Below are positions 6,503 through 17,800 of a stretch of 64,000 nt of DNA, in pieces. Numbering within the stretch: the first letter of the stretch is position 1; each line of letters starts with the position of its first letter. The translations under genes and the position numbers were made by a program. Origin of the DNA: Chryseobacterium sp. T16E-39 (GTDB lineage: Bacteria > Bacteroidota > Bacteroidia > Flavobacteriales > Weeksellaceae); NCBI RefSeq assembly GCF_002216065.1, contig NZ_CP022282.1:2046001-2110000 (forward strand), written 5' to 3'. Below the pieces are notes generated by a model, which saw nothing but the letters and a program-made list of their open reading frames with translations, was not told the DNA's origin and searched no databases.

Positions 6503-8398
6503 TTACTTGACTTCTTCGAAGTCTGCATCCTGTACATCTTCACCTCCTGCATTACCTCCAGGGTTCTGAGCTCCTGCATCTGCACCCTGACCTTGTTGTC
6601 CTGCTGCATACATTTCTTCTGAAGCTGCCATCCAAGCTGCATCTAAAGCTTCTGTTTTAGCTTTGATATCAGCAGAATTTTTAGATTCGAAAGCTGTTTT
6701 TAATTCAGCTGCTGCTGCTTCTACCGCTGCTTTCTTATCTGCAGAAAGTTTATCTCCAAATTCTTTCAGTTGCTTCTCAGTCTGGAAGATCAATCCGTCA
6801 GCCTTGTTGAAAATTTCAACTTCTTCTTTTTTCTTAGCATCTTCTGCAGAATTTTCCTGCGCTTCTTTTTTCATTCTTTCGATTTCTTCGTCAGAAAGTC
6901 CTGAAGACGCCTGAATCTTGATAGATTGCTCTTTACCTGTTCCTTTATCTTTAGCAGAAACGCTAAGGATACCATTAGCATCAATATCAAAAGTTACTTC
7001 GATCTGAGGAACTCCTCTTGGTGCTGGTGGAATATCTGCAAGATCAAATCTTCCAATTTCTTTATTATCGTTGAACATTGGTCTTTCACCTTGTCCTACT
7101 CTAATGCTCACTGCCGGTTGGTTATCAGAAGCTGTAGAGAATGTTTCAGATTTTTTAGTTGGGATGGTTGTATTTGCATCAATTAATTTAGTAAATACAG
7201 AACCCATTGTTTCAATACCTAAAGAAAGTGGAGTAACGTCAAGAAGTAATACATCTTTCACGTCTCCTGTAAGAACTCCTCCCTGGATTGCAGCACCAAT
7301 TGCTACTACTTCGTCAGGGTTTACTCCTTTAGATGGTTTTTTACCAAAGAATTTTTCAACTTCTTCCTGGATAATAGGGATTCTTGTAGAACCTCCTACC
7401 AAGATTACCTCATCGATATCAGAGATAGAAAGACCTGCATCAGAAAGTGCTTTTTTACAAGGCTCCATTGATCTTCTTACTAAATCTGCAGATAACTGCT
7501 CAAATTTAGCTTTTGTTAAAGTCTTCACTAAGTGTTTAGGACCTGTTGCTGTAGCTGTGATATAAGGTAAGTTAATCTCAGTTTGTGCTGAAGATGATAA
7601 TTCAATTTTAGCTTTTTCAGCAGCTTCTTTCAATCTTTGTAATGCAATTGCATCAGATTTTAAATCTACTCCTTCTTCAGATTTGAACTCATCTGCCATC
7701 CAGTTGATGATCACATCATCAAAGTCATCCCCTCCAAGGTGGGTATCACCATTTGTAGACAATACTTCAAATACTCCGTCTCCTAAATCAAGGATAGAAA
7801 CGTCAAAAGTACCACCTCCAAGGTCATACACTGCAATTTTTTGATCTTTATGAGCTTTATCCATACCGTATGCTAAAGCAGCAGCTGTTGGCTCATTGAT
7901 AATTCTTTCTACCGTAAGACCTGCAATTTCTCCGGCTTCTTTAGTAGCTTGTCTTTGTGCATCATTAAAGTAAGCTGGAACAGTGATTACCGCTCTTGTT
8001 ACTTCCTGTCCAAGATAATCTTCAGCAGTTTTCTTCATTTTTTGAAGAATCATTGCAGAAATTTCCTGTGGTGTATATTCTCTATCGTCAACTTTAACTT
8101 TTACAGTGTCATTTGGACCTTTTACTACATTATAAGGTACTCTTGAAATTTCACTAGCATCATCTTTGAAATGAGTTCCAATAAATCTTTTGATAGAATA
8201 TACTGTCTTTGTTGGATTCGTTACCGCCTGTCTTTTAGCAGGATCTCCTACTTTTCTTTCACCATCTTCTGTAAACGCCACGATAGAAGGAGTTGTTCTC
8301 TTTCCTTCTGCATTAGGAATCACGACAGCATCTTTGCCTTCCATTACTGCAACACAAGAGTTGGTCGTTCCTAAGTCAATTCCAATTATTTTACTCAT
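6503..8398 (-). CDS. dnaK: Chaperone DnaK (Hsp70)
   Basis: A 631-residue Hsp70, full length for the family. The N-terminal ATPase domain begins with [14 protein letters not shown] and contains the phosphate loop [14 protein letters not shown] and the adenosine motif [11 protein letters not shown]. The substrate-binding domain follows ([14 protein letters not shown], then the conserved RVGQGER region), then a helical lid and a C-terminus ending in DADFEEVK. It folds and refolds cytosolic proteins with DnaJ and GrpE, neither of which is in this window. It is transcribed alone, with a strong terminator downstream and a 580-bp region upstream. No CIRCE-type operator was found, so its heat-shock control is not visible here. 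Confidence 0.98.
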   Translation of the reverse strand: MSKIIGIDLGTTNSCVAVMEGKDAVVIPNAEGKRTTPSIVAFTEDGERKVGDPAKRQAVTNPTKTVYSIKRFIGTHFKDDASEISRVPYNVVKGPNDTVKVKVDDREYTPQEISAMILQKMKKTAEDYLGQEVTRAVITVPAYFNDAQRQATKEAGEIAGLTVERIINEPTAAALAYGMDKAHKDQKIAVYDLGGGTFDVSILDLGDGVFEVLSTNGDTHLGGDDFDDVIINWMADEFKSEEGVDLKSDAIALQRLKEAAEKAKIELSSSAQTEINLPYITATATGPKHLVKTLTKAKFEQLSADLVRRSMEPCKKALSDAGLSISDIDEVILVGGSTRIPIIQEEVEKFFGKKPSKGVNPDEVVAIGAAIQGGVLTGDVKDVLLLDVTPLSLGIETMGSVFTKLIDANTTIPTKKSETFSTASDNQPAVSIRVGQGERPMFNDNKEIGRFDLADIPPAPRGVPQIEVTFDIDANGILSVSAKDKGTGKEQSIKIQASSGLSDEEIERMKKEAQENSAEDAKKKEEVEIFNKADGLIFQTEKQLKEFGDKLSADKKAAVEAAAAELKTAFESKNSADIKAKTEALDAAWMAASEEMYAAGQQGQGADAGAQNPGGNAGGEDVQDADFEEVK

Positions 8399-8980
8399 AA
8401 TATTTTTAATTTTTTCTAATTTTTAATTTGATTTACACTCTACATTTCTCAATATCCGTACCATTCAGGTATATATGACAAATTGACACACGTCTTTAAA
8501 AAGTGATGATCTCATCGGCAATCACATCAATCAAAAATTAAAATATCCCTTTATATATCAACAATTTATGAATAATACCAAGTCAGACTTTTTTGCATGC
8601 TTTCATAATGTATCTATCAATTTTGGCATACCTATTGATAATATTGACGGAATATTTTCTTTAACACAAACACACCCGATGAAAAATACAATTAAAAAAT
8701 CCCAGATTCTTTATTATCCTTCTTATAATAATTTAGATAAAATTATAAACCTTAATTAATTATCTAAAACTCTATTGAAGCGGTTCTTGCCTCTCGCAAA
8801 ATATAAAAATACATCCCTTTTATATAGGTAAGTCTGTCCGTGTTCACAATTTTTAATTTTCTGCATTCTTACTAAGTCGTTTAGTTAAGAGCTTTTTCGG
8901 GCTATCCATGTTGTGAAATTACACCCTAGAATATTAATATTTTTAGTACATCATAGTATAATAACTTATAAATAAACACA
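8399..8980. other. Long AT-rich intergenic region between divergent dnaK and a secreted-protein gene
   Basis: This 582-bp stretch must hold the dnaK promoter (minus strand) and the promoter of the gene at 8981 (plus strand). A direct repeat TGTCA-ATT-TGTCA (minus strand, near 8480-8495) lies in the dnaK leader side. An open frame of 63 codons at 8568-8759 has low-complexity composition and no supporting signal, so I do not call it a gene. An imperfect palindrome lies near 8866-8891. No RNA gene was recognised. Confidence 0.5.
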
Positions 8981-10297
8981 ATGACAAAAAAAGTTTTATT
9001 TTCAACTTTAATTCTATTATTCGGAATTACAAATGCACAGATAGGCATAGGAACACCCAATCCACGCGGAGCACTTGATATTAACAAACCCACTACTAAT
9101 GAACATGGGCTGGTGTTACCAACAAATTCAAGTACAACAAACATCTCCAATCCTTCAGGAGGAGAAGTTGCAATTGGGACAATTATCTATGACTCTGCTG
9201 CAGACTGTGTAAAAGTCTACAAATCTACCGGTTGGTCCAACTGCCTCTGTGATACTTGTGACGGCACTACGATTGTCCCTTTATCTACATTAGATTGCTC
9301 CAGAGGAGCACTGACAGGAACGTACATCCAGGGTACACAAAGCACGGGTACGAAAATAATCAATTACACTGGAGGAAGTGGGCAGGCCTATGGAGCAATA
9401 CATATCGCGTCAACAGGTGTAACAGGGCTTAGTGCCACAGCTCCGGCGGGAACATTTGCTACTGGTAACGGAAACATTACTTTAGAGATTTCAGGGACAC
9501 CGAACAAATCTGGTACAGCCAGCTTCAAAGTAACTCTTGGAGGACAAACCTGTACATTCATTATCACGGTTCAACCTAAAATTGCTCGTAGGATCAATAT
9601 CCTTTCTCTTACACCAGATAACTGGGCATCAAATTTATCCTCAGATTCTTATACCAGCGTAGCCAGATCAAAACTGAATAACAGTTCCCATTTTGGACCT
9701 TCCGGAGACGTAAAAATCGAAGGTTTCAATTATAAAACAATAAATGTTTCGCAAAGCAGCGATCAGGCATTCAATGACGCCATTGACAATGCAGATATTA
9801 TTTGGGTGGGCTATATCACTAACAGCACTTTTCCTCAATCTAAACGAAATATCCTGGCACAGAAGATAACTGAAAAGAAAAAGTTCTTCTATCTGGGTGC
9901 TGATGGAGGCACTGCATTCTTTCCGTTTTCGAACTTCGCGGGATATTCTTTCACCAGTACCCCAAATAATAAAAATGGAAAAATATCAGCTACTAATGTA
10001 GGTCCTACAAATGGTATTTTTGGAAATATACCTGTTGGATCTACTATTGTATTCAACAGATACGTTGGAGGAATATCATTTCCTTCTACAGCTTCAAGTT
10101 TTATGGATACAGAAAATGGCAGACCTACCGGTATTATTGATGATAATCTTATTATTATTGGAGATATTAACTGGTATATCAATAGAGATAGCCGGGATGG
10201 ATTTATCAATGGAACTAGTAGCTGTACTCAAAATAATAATTCAATTTTATTCTGTAACATATTTGAGAAGGCTATAGAATATGTACTAACCCATTAG
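8981..10297 (+). CDS. Secreted protein with Ig-like and Rossmann-like C-terminal regions
   Basis: A 438-residue exported protein with a clear signal peptide (about 1-20, ending TNAQ). Directly after it comes IGIGTPNPRGALDI, the short repeat-like start seen in many flavobacterial surface proteins. A Ser/Thr/Gly-rich beta domain (about 100-195) resembles an Ig-like module. The last ~235 residues, starting RINILSL, contain alternating hydrophobic strands (ADIIWVGYI, KFFYLGADGG, NLIIIGDINWY), suggestive of a flavodoxin or class I amidotransferase-like fold; this is inferred from strand pattern only. No T9SS sorting domain is present. Surface or periplasmic location is likely, function unknown. 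An intrinsic terminator follows. Confidence 0.75.
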   Translation: MTKKVLFSTLILLFGITNAQIGIGTPNPRGALDINKPTTNEHGLVLPTNSSTTNISNPSGGEVAIGTIIYDSAADCVKVYKSTGWSNCLCDTCDGTTIVPLSTLDCSRGALTGTYIQGTQSTGTKIINYTGGSGQAYGAIHIASTGVTGLSATAPAGTFATGNGNITLEISGTPNKSGTASFKVTLGGQTCTFIITVQPKIARRINILSLTPDNWASNLSSDSYTSVARSKLNNSSHFGPSGDVKIEGFNYKTINVSQSSDQAFNDAIDNADIIWVGYITNSTFPQSKRNILAQKITEKKKFFYLGADGGTAFFPFSNFAGYSFTSTPNNKNGKISATNVGPTNGIFGNIPVGSTIVFNRYVGGISFPSTASSFMDTENGRPTGIIDDNLIIIGDINWYINRDSRDGFINGTSSCTQNNNSILFCNIFEKAIEYVLTH

Positions 10298-10335
10298 TGA
10301 GAGACAAGGTTCACGACAAGTCAAAATTATAATTC

Positions 10336-10363
10336 AAAGGTTGCCTTTTAGGCAACCTTTTTT
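10336..10363 (+). terminator. Intrinsic terminator
   Basis: Arms AAAGGTTGCC (10336-10345) and GGCAACCTTT (10351-10360) with a 5-nt loop and a T-run to 10363. It lies 39 bp past the stop of the secreted-protein gene. Confidence 0.85.
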
Positions 10364-10615
10364 CATTTTCATTCGAATTATTGGAGAAAATCCTTGTGGA
10401 ATCTGTTCTATTACATCATAAAAAAACCTTGATATACACGAATTATAAATATTTGATTTATTAAATTCATTATAGAATACCTTTTATATATTTTAAAGGA
10501 GGTATGCTGGATAGGACAGTTCCTACAATCAATTTGTGAAGGCCAAAAATTTAACCTAATCAATACTTATTCAATATGTATTAATCCTTATTTTTGATAA
10601 ATTTTACACACAAAT
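10364..10615. promoter_or_regulatory. Intergenic leader of ppk1 with a TAnnTTTG -7 element
   Basis: TATTTTTG at 10589-10596 fits the Bacteroidota -7 consensus TAnnTTTG, 20 bp upstream of the ppk1 ATG. No good -33 TTTG lies at the usual distance. Apart from this element I see only AT-rich sequence in this region. Confidence 0.4.
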
Positions 10616-12688
10616 ATGTCGATACACTTTAATCCGAGGGATATTACCTGGCTGGCGTTTAATGAAAGGGTTTTACAGGAAGCAATGGACGAGAATGTAC
10701 CCTTGCACTTAAGGATACGTTTTCTTGGAATTTTCTCCAATAATTTAGATGAATTTTTCAGGGTACGTGTTGCCGGATTAAAGCGTGCTATGGATTTTAA
10801 GGAAAAGGTCATTGCAGAATCTTTTTATCAACCACCATCTAAAATCTTGCAGCGGATCACCGAAATCGTAATCAAACAACAGCAGAACTTTGACAAAACC
10901 TGGAAAAAGATTCAGAACGAAATGGCTGATCATAAGGTTTTCATTAAAAATGCGAAAAACTTAACTGTACTACAAAAAGAATTTGTTCGAAAATATTTTG
11001 ATGAAGTTGTAGAATCCAATGTGATCCCTATTCTTCTCCATGAGAATACTTCAATGCCATATCTAAGAGATAAGAGTCTTTATCTGGGTGTGGCTATGAG
11101 AAAAAAAGACTGGCAATATCAAAGTAATTACGCTATAATAGAAATTCCATCCCGCTTTGTAGGGAGATTTGTCCTTCTGCCGACAGAAGATCCTATGGAA
11201 AAAAATGTGATGCTGTTGGAGGATGTTATTACCTTTAATTTACCGCACATTTTTTCTTATTTCGGATATGACGAATTTGCTGCAAATGCATTTAAAGTAA
11301 CTAAGGATGCTGAAATGGATTTGGATAACGATATCAGAACCAATTTTGCAGAAAAAATAGAAAAGGGCCTTAAAAATAGAAGAAAAGGAAAGCCAACAAG
11401 ATTCGTTTTTGATAAAGATATGGATAAAGCACTATTGGAAATGCTGATCCGCAAACTTAATCTGACAAAAAAAGACAGTATAATCCCTGGAGGAAAAATA
11501 CATAATTTCAAACATTTCATGGATTTTCCAGATGTTTTTGAAGCATTTGCCAGACCCGTAGAACGGACTTCTTTTACACATCCTGCTTTTGAACATAATG
11601 AAAGAGTAACGGATGTTATTCTAAAAAATGATGTCTTACTTACTTTTCCTTATCATAAATACAACCCAGTTATAGATCTTCTTCGTGAAGCTGCTATGGA
11701 TCCTGATGTAAAGTCTATACAGATCACAGCATACCGTTTAGCCAGCAGCTCCAAAATTATCAATGCGCTGATCTATGCAGCAAGAAATGGCAAGGAAGTT
11801 ACTGTAATGCTTGAGCTTCAGGCAAGATTCGATGAAGAGTCCAATCTTGAATGGAAAGAAATGCTGGAGCCAGAAGGAATCAATGTTTTAATAGGAATTC
11901 CCGACAAAAAAGTTCACGCCAAACTTTGTGTTATTAAGAAGAGAGCTCACAATAAAACCATTCAATACGGTTTTATAAGCACTGGAAATTTTAACGAAAA
12001 AACGGCAAGAATTTATGGAGACCATCTTTTAATGACTTCAGACAGAGGAGTGATGGCTGACATCAATAAAGTATTTAATGTTCTCAAGAAGCCAAAAGAA
12101 GATTACTTGTCTATTTTGAAAACTTGTAAAAGCCTAATGGTTTGCCCCCAGTTCATGCGCGAAAAAATTGTGCACCATATTGACAAGGAAATTGATGAGG
12201 CAAAAGCAGGAAGAAGAGCTGAAATCATTGTTAAAGCCAATTCTGTAAGTGACCGTGCTTTGATTACAAAATTATACGATGCTGCTTCAGCAGGAGTTGT
12301 TGTAAGAACTATAGTAAGAGGAATCTATTGCGTAGTCAATCAAAAAGATTTTAAAGAAAAGATAAAAGGAGTAAGTATCGTAGACGAATACCTTGAGCAC
12401 GCCCGGGTAATGTATTTTTACAATAAAGGAGCCGAGGATATGTATATTTCATCTGCTGACTGGATGACCAGAAACCTGGATTATAGAATTGAGGCTGCAG
12501 TGAAGATCACCAATAAGGATTTAAAAAAAGAATTGAAAGATATCCTTGATATACAATTGAAAGACAATGTAAAAGCCAGAATTTTAGATAAAGGATTAAG
12601 CAATGAGTATGTCAGGAATGGTAAAGAGGATTGTCGTTCTCAAATCGAAACTTATAAATATTTAAAAGCCAAAACAAAAACCAAATGA
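10616..12688 (+). CDS. ppk1: Polyphosphate kinase 1
   Basis: A 690-residue protein, the usual PPK1 length. It starts with the N-domain motif TWLAFNERVLQEA and carries the two catalytic-site histidines, His434 in KKVHAKLCVI and His595 in EYLEHARVMYFYN. These correspond to the autophosphorylated and acid/base histidines of the E. coli enzyme. It makes long-chain polyphosphate reversibly from ATP, typically at the membrane, for phosphate storage and stress response. ppx follows with a 4-bp ATGA overlap, so synthesis and breakdown enzymes are translationally coupled. A TAnnTTTG element lies 20 bp upstream of the ATG. Confidence 0.96.
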   Translation: MSIHFNPRDITWLAFNERVLQEAMDENVPLHLRIRFLGIFSNNLDEFFRVRVAGLKRAMDFKEKVIAESFYQPPSKILQRITEIVIKQQQNFDKTWKKIQNEMADHKVFIKNAKNLTVLQKEFVRKYFDEVVESNVIPILLHENTSMPYLRDKSLYLGVAMRKKDWQYQSNYAIIEIPSRFVGRFVLLPTEDPMEKNVMLLEDVITFNLPHIFSYFGYDEFAANAFKVTKDAEMDLDNDIRTNFAEKIEKGLKNRRKGKPTRFVFDKDMDKALLEMLIRKLNLTKKDSIIPGGKIHNFKHFMDFPDVFEAFARPVERTSFTHPAFEHNERVTDVILKNDVLLTFPYHKYNPVIDLLREAAMDPDVKSIQITAYRLASSSKIINALIYAARNGKEVTVMLELQARFDEESNLEWKEMLEPEGINVLIGIPDKKVHAKLCVIKKRAHNKTIQYGFISTGNFNEKTARIYGDHLLMTSDRGVMADINKVFNVLKKPKEDYLSILKTCKSLMVCPQFMREKIVHHIDKEIDEAKAGRRAEIIVKANSVSDRALITKLYDAASAGVVVRTIVRGIYCVVNQKDFKEKIKGVSIVDEYLEHARVMYFYNKGAEDMYISSADWMTRNLDYRIEAAVKITNKDLKKELKDILDIQLKDNVKARILDKGLSNEYVRNGKEDCRSQIETYKYLKAKTKTK

Positions 12689-13569
12689 AGATCGCAGCAA
12701 TAGATATAGGAAGTAACGCAGCCAGACTTTTAATCAATGAAGTTAAAATTAATGGCAAACAACCTGAATTTATAAAACTCAATCTTTTGAGAATCCCTTT
12801 ACGACTAGGTATGGATGTGTTTACTCTTGGTGAAATCGGTCCGGAAAGGGAGAAAATGGTCATTGACTCGATGAGAATTTTCAGTGACCTGATGAAGATT
12901 TACAAAGTAGATCATTACAGGGCTTGCGCTACCAGTGCAATGCGTGATGCTACCAACGGACAGGATATTATTGAACAGGTAAAAAAAACATCGGGAATCA
13001 ATATAGAGATCATTTCAGGAGATGAAGAAGCTACCTTGGTGTACGAAAATCATGTAGCAGAAGGCCTTGATAAAGATTTCGCCTATTTATATATTGATGT
13101 CGGCGGAGGTTCTACCGAGCTTACTTTCTATGAAAATGACAAAATGGTATATGAAAAATCTTTTAATATCGGAACGATCCGTTTATTAAATAACCTTGTC
13201 ACTGCAGACAACTGGTATGAAATGAAGCAGGAAGTAAAGAAAAATATTATCAGTAAAAAACCTATTGTTGCTATTGGGTCTGGAGGAAATATTAATAAAG
13301 TATTTTCAATGAGCAAAACGAAGGACGGAAAACCAATGTCCCTGGCACATTTAAAAAAGGTGCATAAAGAATTTGATGAACTAAGCGTAGATGAAAGAAT
13401 GACCAAGCATAACCTTAGAGAAGACCGGGCAGATGTTTTAGCACATGCCTTAAAAATATTCAATAGTGTGATGGCCTGGTCCGATATCAACCGGATATTT
13501 GTTCCGAAAATTTCTGTAGCCGACGGGCTTATTCACAATATATACAGTAAATTACACGAAAAAAAATAA
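12685..13569 (+). CDS. ppx: Ppx/GppA-family exopolyphosphatase
   Basis: A 294-residue ASKHA-fold phosphatase with the two phosphate-binding loops AIDIGSNAARLLI near the N-terminus and YIDVGGGSTELTFY near residue 140. It is the short, two-domain form typical of Bacteroidota, without the C-terminal HD-like domains of the E. coli enzyme. It should release terminal phosphate from polyphosphate, or hydrolyse pppGpp; the family does not separate these by sequence alone. Its ATG overlaps the ppk1 stop (ATGA), which favours polyphosphate as substrate. A terminator follows at 13591. Confidence 0.9.
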   Translation: MKIAAIDIGSNAARLLINEVKINGKQPEFIKLNLLRIPLRLGMDVFTLGEIGPEREKMVIDSMRIFSDLMKIYKVDHYRACATSAMRDATNGQDIIEQVKKTSGINIEIISGDEEATLVYENHVAEGLDKDFAYLYIDVGGGSTELTFYENDKMVYEKSFNIGTIRLLNNLVTADNWYEMKQEVKKNIISKKPIVAIGSGGNINKVFSMSKTKDGKPMSLAHLKKVHKEFDELSVDERMTKHNLREDRADVLAHALKIFNSVMAWSDINRIFVPKISVADGLIHNIYSKLHEKK

Positions 13570-13590
13570 TTACTTTTTATTTTAAACATT

Positions 13591-13621
13591 AAAGCCCATT
13601 GCATGACAATGGGCTTTTATA
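13591..13621 (+). terminator. Intrinsic terminator of ppk1-ppx
   Basis: Arms AAAGCCCATTG (13591-13601) and CAATGGGCTTT (13607-13617) around a 5-nt loop, with Ts following. Confidence 0.85.
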
Positions 13622-13886
13622 TTATAAATACCGCTGCTCTGGTTCCCTAATTTCAGAATGCTAAAAAAATCTAACCTGATGAATCTTTTATTAAAATTTA
13701 CTTAAAATAATGTTATGTTTAAAAAATTCATTTTCTCAAAAAACAGCATAATTTTCAGAGCTACAAGCTGTTTTCTTTTTATAGCAAGCTAAAATAAATG
13801 CAAGTGTTTAAAATATTTTTAAAAACTTAATTTTTTTTAAAGTAAATTTAAGTGCTAAATCGTTATAAAAGTATAATCGTAATAAA
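13622..13886. other. AT-rich intergenic region
   Basis: With the terminator before it, this completes a 317-bp gap between ppx and the SDR gene. A weak stem (AAAACAGC near 13739 pairing with GCTGTTTT near 13768, then Ts) may be a second terminator. No clear promoter or small gene is visible. Confidence 0.4.
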
Positions 13887-14546
13887 ATGAGTCTAAACCC
13901 AATTAAAATAATTCTGACAGGAGCTACAGGAATGGTAGGAGAAGGTGTGCTGATGGAATGTCTTGAAAACCCTTCTGTTTCTGAAATTTTAAGTGTGAGT
14001 AGAAAGCCGTCAGGAAAGAAACATGCTAAATTAAAAGAATATATTGTTTCTGATTTTATGCAAATCGACTTAGATGATGAAAATTTAAAAGGTTATGATG
14101 CCTGTTTTTTCTGTGCCGGAATAAGCAGCGTAGGTATGAATGAAGAAGATTATACTAAAATAACTTACGACAACACCTTACATTTTGCTAATGTGGTTCT
14201 GAATCAAAACCAGGAAATGGTTTTTAACTATGTTTCCGGTGCACATACGGACAGTACAGAAAGTGGAAAGGTAATGTGGGCCCGTGTAAAAGGGAAAACT
14301 GAAAATACTTTAAAAAAATTAGGTTTCAAAGCTGCTTATAACTTTCGACCTGGATTTATGAAACCTGTAGAGGGCCAGGTGAATGTAAAATGGTTTTTTA
14401 AACCATTTATCTGGTTATTTCCTGTTTTATTGCCTTCTCAATCTTTAACACTACACCAGGTGGGAAAAGCAATGATCAATGTAGTACAAAGAGGTTACCC
14501 AACATCAGCCTTAGAAATTCGAGACATTAAAAAACTTGCCATATGA
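13887..14546 (+). CDS. Atypical SDR / NAD(P)-binding epimerase-like protein
   Basis: A 219-residue Rossmann protein with the dinucleotide-binding motif GATGMVG at about 12-18. An acidic/hydrophobic strand leads to CFFCAGISS at about 74-82. It resembles the TIP30/NmrA-like atypical short-chain dehydrogenases, which bind NADP; the substrate is unknown. The usual YxxxK pair is replaced by a VMWARVKGKTE segment, with Lys in the right region but no Tyr. It may therefore bind the cofactor without classical SDR catalysis. Its stop overlaps the start of a 48-residue membrane peptide (ATGA). Confidence 0.75.
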   Translation: MSLNPIKIILTGATGMVGEGVLMECLENPSVSEILSVSRKPSGKKHAKLKEYIVSDFMQIDLDDENLKGYDACFFCAGISSVGMNEEDYTKITYDNTLHFANVVLNQNQEMVFNYVSGAHTDSTESGKVMWARVKGKTENTLKKLGFKAAYNFRPGFMKPVEGQVNVKWFFKPFIWLFPVLLPSQSLTLHQVGKAMINVVQRGYPTSALEIRDIKKLAI

Positions 14547-14689
14547 GAGAAATGTTAAAAAGAATTATCCTTGTCATTTTCATACTATTGGTTTTGACTG
14601 CAATTTCTGGATTCCTGTATACTCAGAAGCATCCATTTGAAAAAATATCAACAGATAAGCATTGGATAAAAAGTGAAACCCAAAAATAG
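14543..14689 (+). CDS. Small single-pass membrane peptide coupled to the SDR gene
   Basis: A 48-codon frame whose ATG overlaps the SDR stop codon (ATGA at 14543-14546). The peptide has a basic start (MREMLKR), one hydrophobic segment of about 20 residues, then a polar tail (KHPFEKISTDKHWIKSE). The coupling and the textbook membrane-segment layout support a real gene despite its size. Function unknown; it may anchor or modulate the SDR protein. Confidence 0.55.
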   Translation: MREMLKRIILVIFILLVLTAISGFLYTQKHPFEKISTDKHWIKSETQK

Positions 14690-14816
14690 GGTTGGAAACT
14701 GATCAGCTATGAAAAAAATAATATCATTACATATTATTAATTATTTCTTAAGATTCCATTAAAATATTTACAAAGGATAAAGTCCATTTTTGCATTAATC
14801 AAAATTTAAAGTAAAA

Positions 14817-17800
14817 ATGACTAATAACTATCTTTTAAGAGGTTTCCTACCTATTGCTGTTTTGTTTCAGGGCAGCATTTTCGGACAGTCGTTGATCCAC
14901 TATTGGAATTTTAACAACAATGTGTCAGAAACTTCTATTACCACCCCAACGTCTTCTTTAATCAACGGTTCTTCACTTATCGCAATTGCCGGAGGTACAA
15001 GTATCATTGATTTCGCTGGAGGAACCGGACAAAACTTCAATGTTGATAATTTAAATACCCGAAATAATGATCCGGCAGGAACTCACTTAAGATTTAATAA
15101 TCCTATTGGAGGAGCTCTTCAATTTTCATTGCCCACAACAGGATATAATAATGTGGTTGTAAAGTTCACAACAAGAAGATCGGGCTCCGGAGCAGGGACA
15201 CAGACCTGGTCTTATTCACTTGACGGTAGTACTTTTACCTCTTATCAAACGGTAAGTCCTCAGGATGGAAATCCTCAGTTAATCACTTTTGATTTTTCAG
15301 CGATTGCAGGAGTTTCCAATAATCCGAATTTTAAGCTAAAGGTTGAGTTTTCTACTGGTGCAGGAGGAAATGTAGGTAACAATCGTTTTGATAATTTCAC
15401 AGTAGATGCCACAGCAACAACTGGTACTGATACTACTCCACCATCGGTAGCATACCTTCCAGCCAACAATACAAACAATGCTTCTACAACATTAAATCCC
15501 ACTATTTCTTTTAACGAAAATGTGAGATTGATTGACAATTCTACTATTACTGATACAAATGCCCAGAACCTGGTTGAACTTCGTTTGGGAAGTGCTTCGG
15601 GAACATTAATCCCTTTTACTACGACTTTTAGCAATAATAAGATCACTGTAACTCCAACTGCGGGTTTAATTCCTAACCAAACCTATTATTTAGCTTTAAA
15701 ACCTAATACAGTTGAAGATTTTAGCGATAATGCTGTTACCGCTACAACATCAACTATTTTTACAACCGCAGGTACGAGTATTTCATTAGATAAAAATTTC
15801 ATCAAAGTAAATGAAAATGCAGGTAGCTTAAGCTTTAAAATTAATGTTAATAATCCATCCAATTCAACGGTCAATCTTGTTGTAAAACCTGCACCTTTCA
15901 GTACAGCTAACAGTAATGATTTTACGCTTAGCAATCAAACGATCAATATCACACCATCTACGACCAGCTATACCGTCAATATTCCGATTATTGATGATAC
16001 CCTAGAAGAGCAGCAGGCAGAATATTTTGTGCTAAGCCTTGAAAATCCGGTCGGCACAACCATCACAGGGGATAATTCGGCAACAATATATATTGTGGAT
16101 AATGACAAAGCCGCACCGGTTCCTTCCAACCAGATTCAGTTGAATTATATCGGAAGCTTCGATCCGTCAGGTAATAACAACAGTTCAACAGAAATTGTTG
16201 TTCATGACCCTTCAAGCCAAAAATTATTTACCATCAGTTCTGTGACCGATGTTTTTGATATTATTGATTTTAGTAATCCATCCACTCCAGTGGTCACTAA
16301 AACAGTAAATATGGCTCCCTACGGAGGAATTACAAGCATTGCCGTAAAAAACGGAATTTTAGCCGTTTCTTCTCCTAATGCCAATCCTCAGCTAAATGGT
16401 TCGGTGATATTTTTTGATATCAATGGAAATTTCCTTAAACAACTAACTGTAGGGGCTTTACCTGACATGATCACATTCACTCCTGATGGAACAAAAGTGA
16501 TCACTGCCAATGAAGGAGAACCGAACGATGCGTATACTGTAGATCCTGAAGGTTCAATTAGCATTATCGATATTTCGGGTGGTGTAAGCAATGTGACTCA
16601 GGCTAATGTTACAACTCTTAATTTCACCAATTTTAACAATCAGGAAGCAGCCCTTTTTGCAACCGGATTGAGAAAAGTAAAGACTACAAGTACGCTCGCT
16701 CAGGATTTAGAACCTGAATATGTTACTGTAAGTTCAGACAGTCAAAAAGCCTGGGTTACTCTTCAGGAAAATAACGCGATTGCTGAAGTAAACCTGGCAA
16801 CAAAAACAATAACAAGTATCTGGGGCTTAGGTAAAAAAGACATGAGCATTCCTGGAAACGGGTTTGATGCTTCAGATAATAATGGTGAGATTTTAATTGC
16901 CAACTGGCCGGTAAAAACATTTTATACTCCGGATGCGGTACAAAACTATAAAGCTGGCGGTATCAATTATATCGTAACGGCTAATGAAGGAGATGAAAAA
17001 GATCTTTCAGGCTTTAGTGAAAGAACCACTGTAGGAGCAAACGGTTATGCTTTAGATGCAACAATTTTCCCAAATTCCTCGATATTAAAAGCTTCCCACA
17101 ATTTAGGAAGATTCAGGGTAACGAGTGTAAATGGAAATACAGATGGTGACACTGAATACGAAGAAATCAATGCAATGGGAGCCCGTTCTTTCTCTATTTT
17201 TAATGCGGATACAAAACAAATGGTATATGATAGTGGTGATAAGTTCGAAAGATATATTGCTGCTAACCATCCGTTAATCTTCAATGCAGATAACGAAGCG
17301 AATGGAGCTAAAAACAGAAGCCGTGCAAAAGGCCCGGAACCTGAAGGTGTAGCACTGGGAAATATCAACGGACAAACTTTTGCTTTTATCACTTTGGAAA
17401 GAACTGGTGGTGTTATGGTTTATAATATTACAGATCCTAATAACGTAACATTTACCGATTATAAGAATTCCCGTTCAACTTCTGCTTACGGAGGAGATAA
17501 TGGACCGGAAGGCATTATTTATATCGCTCCTCAAAATACAACAACAGGAAAAGGATATGTTGTAATCGCCAATGAGATTAGCGGAACTCTGGCCATGTAT
17601 GAGGTTACACAATCACCAACATTAGGAACAGGTGAAGTGAAAACTGAAAAAGCGACCTTCAATATCTTCCCGAATCCGGTTGCAAAAGGAAATACATTAT
17701 ATTTCAACAGAGCACAGGATTATGAGCTGTATGATATGTCCGGAAAACTGATTGGAAAAGAGAAAAATGCTTTGACTATAGATACTTCCAGACTTACTAC

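Noticed and set aside
8568-8759. 63-codon plus-strand frame in the dnaK upstream gap
   Set aside because: AT-rich low-complexity composition, no promoter, signal peptide or family resemblance; kept only as an intergenic note.
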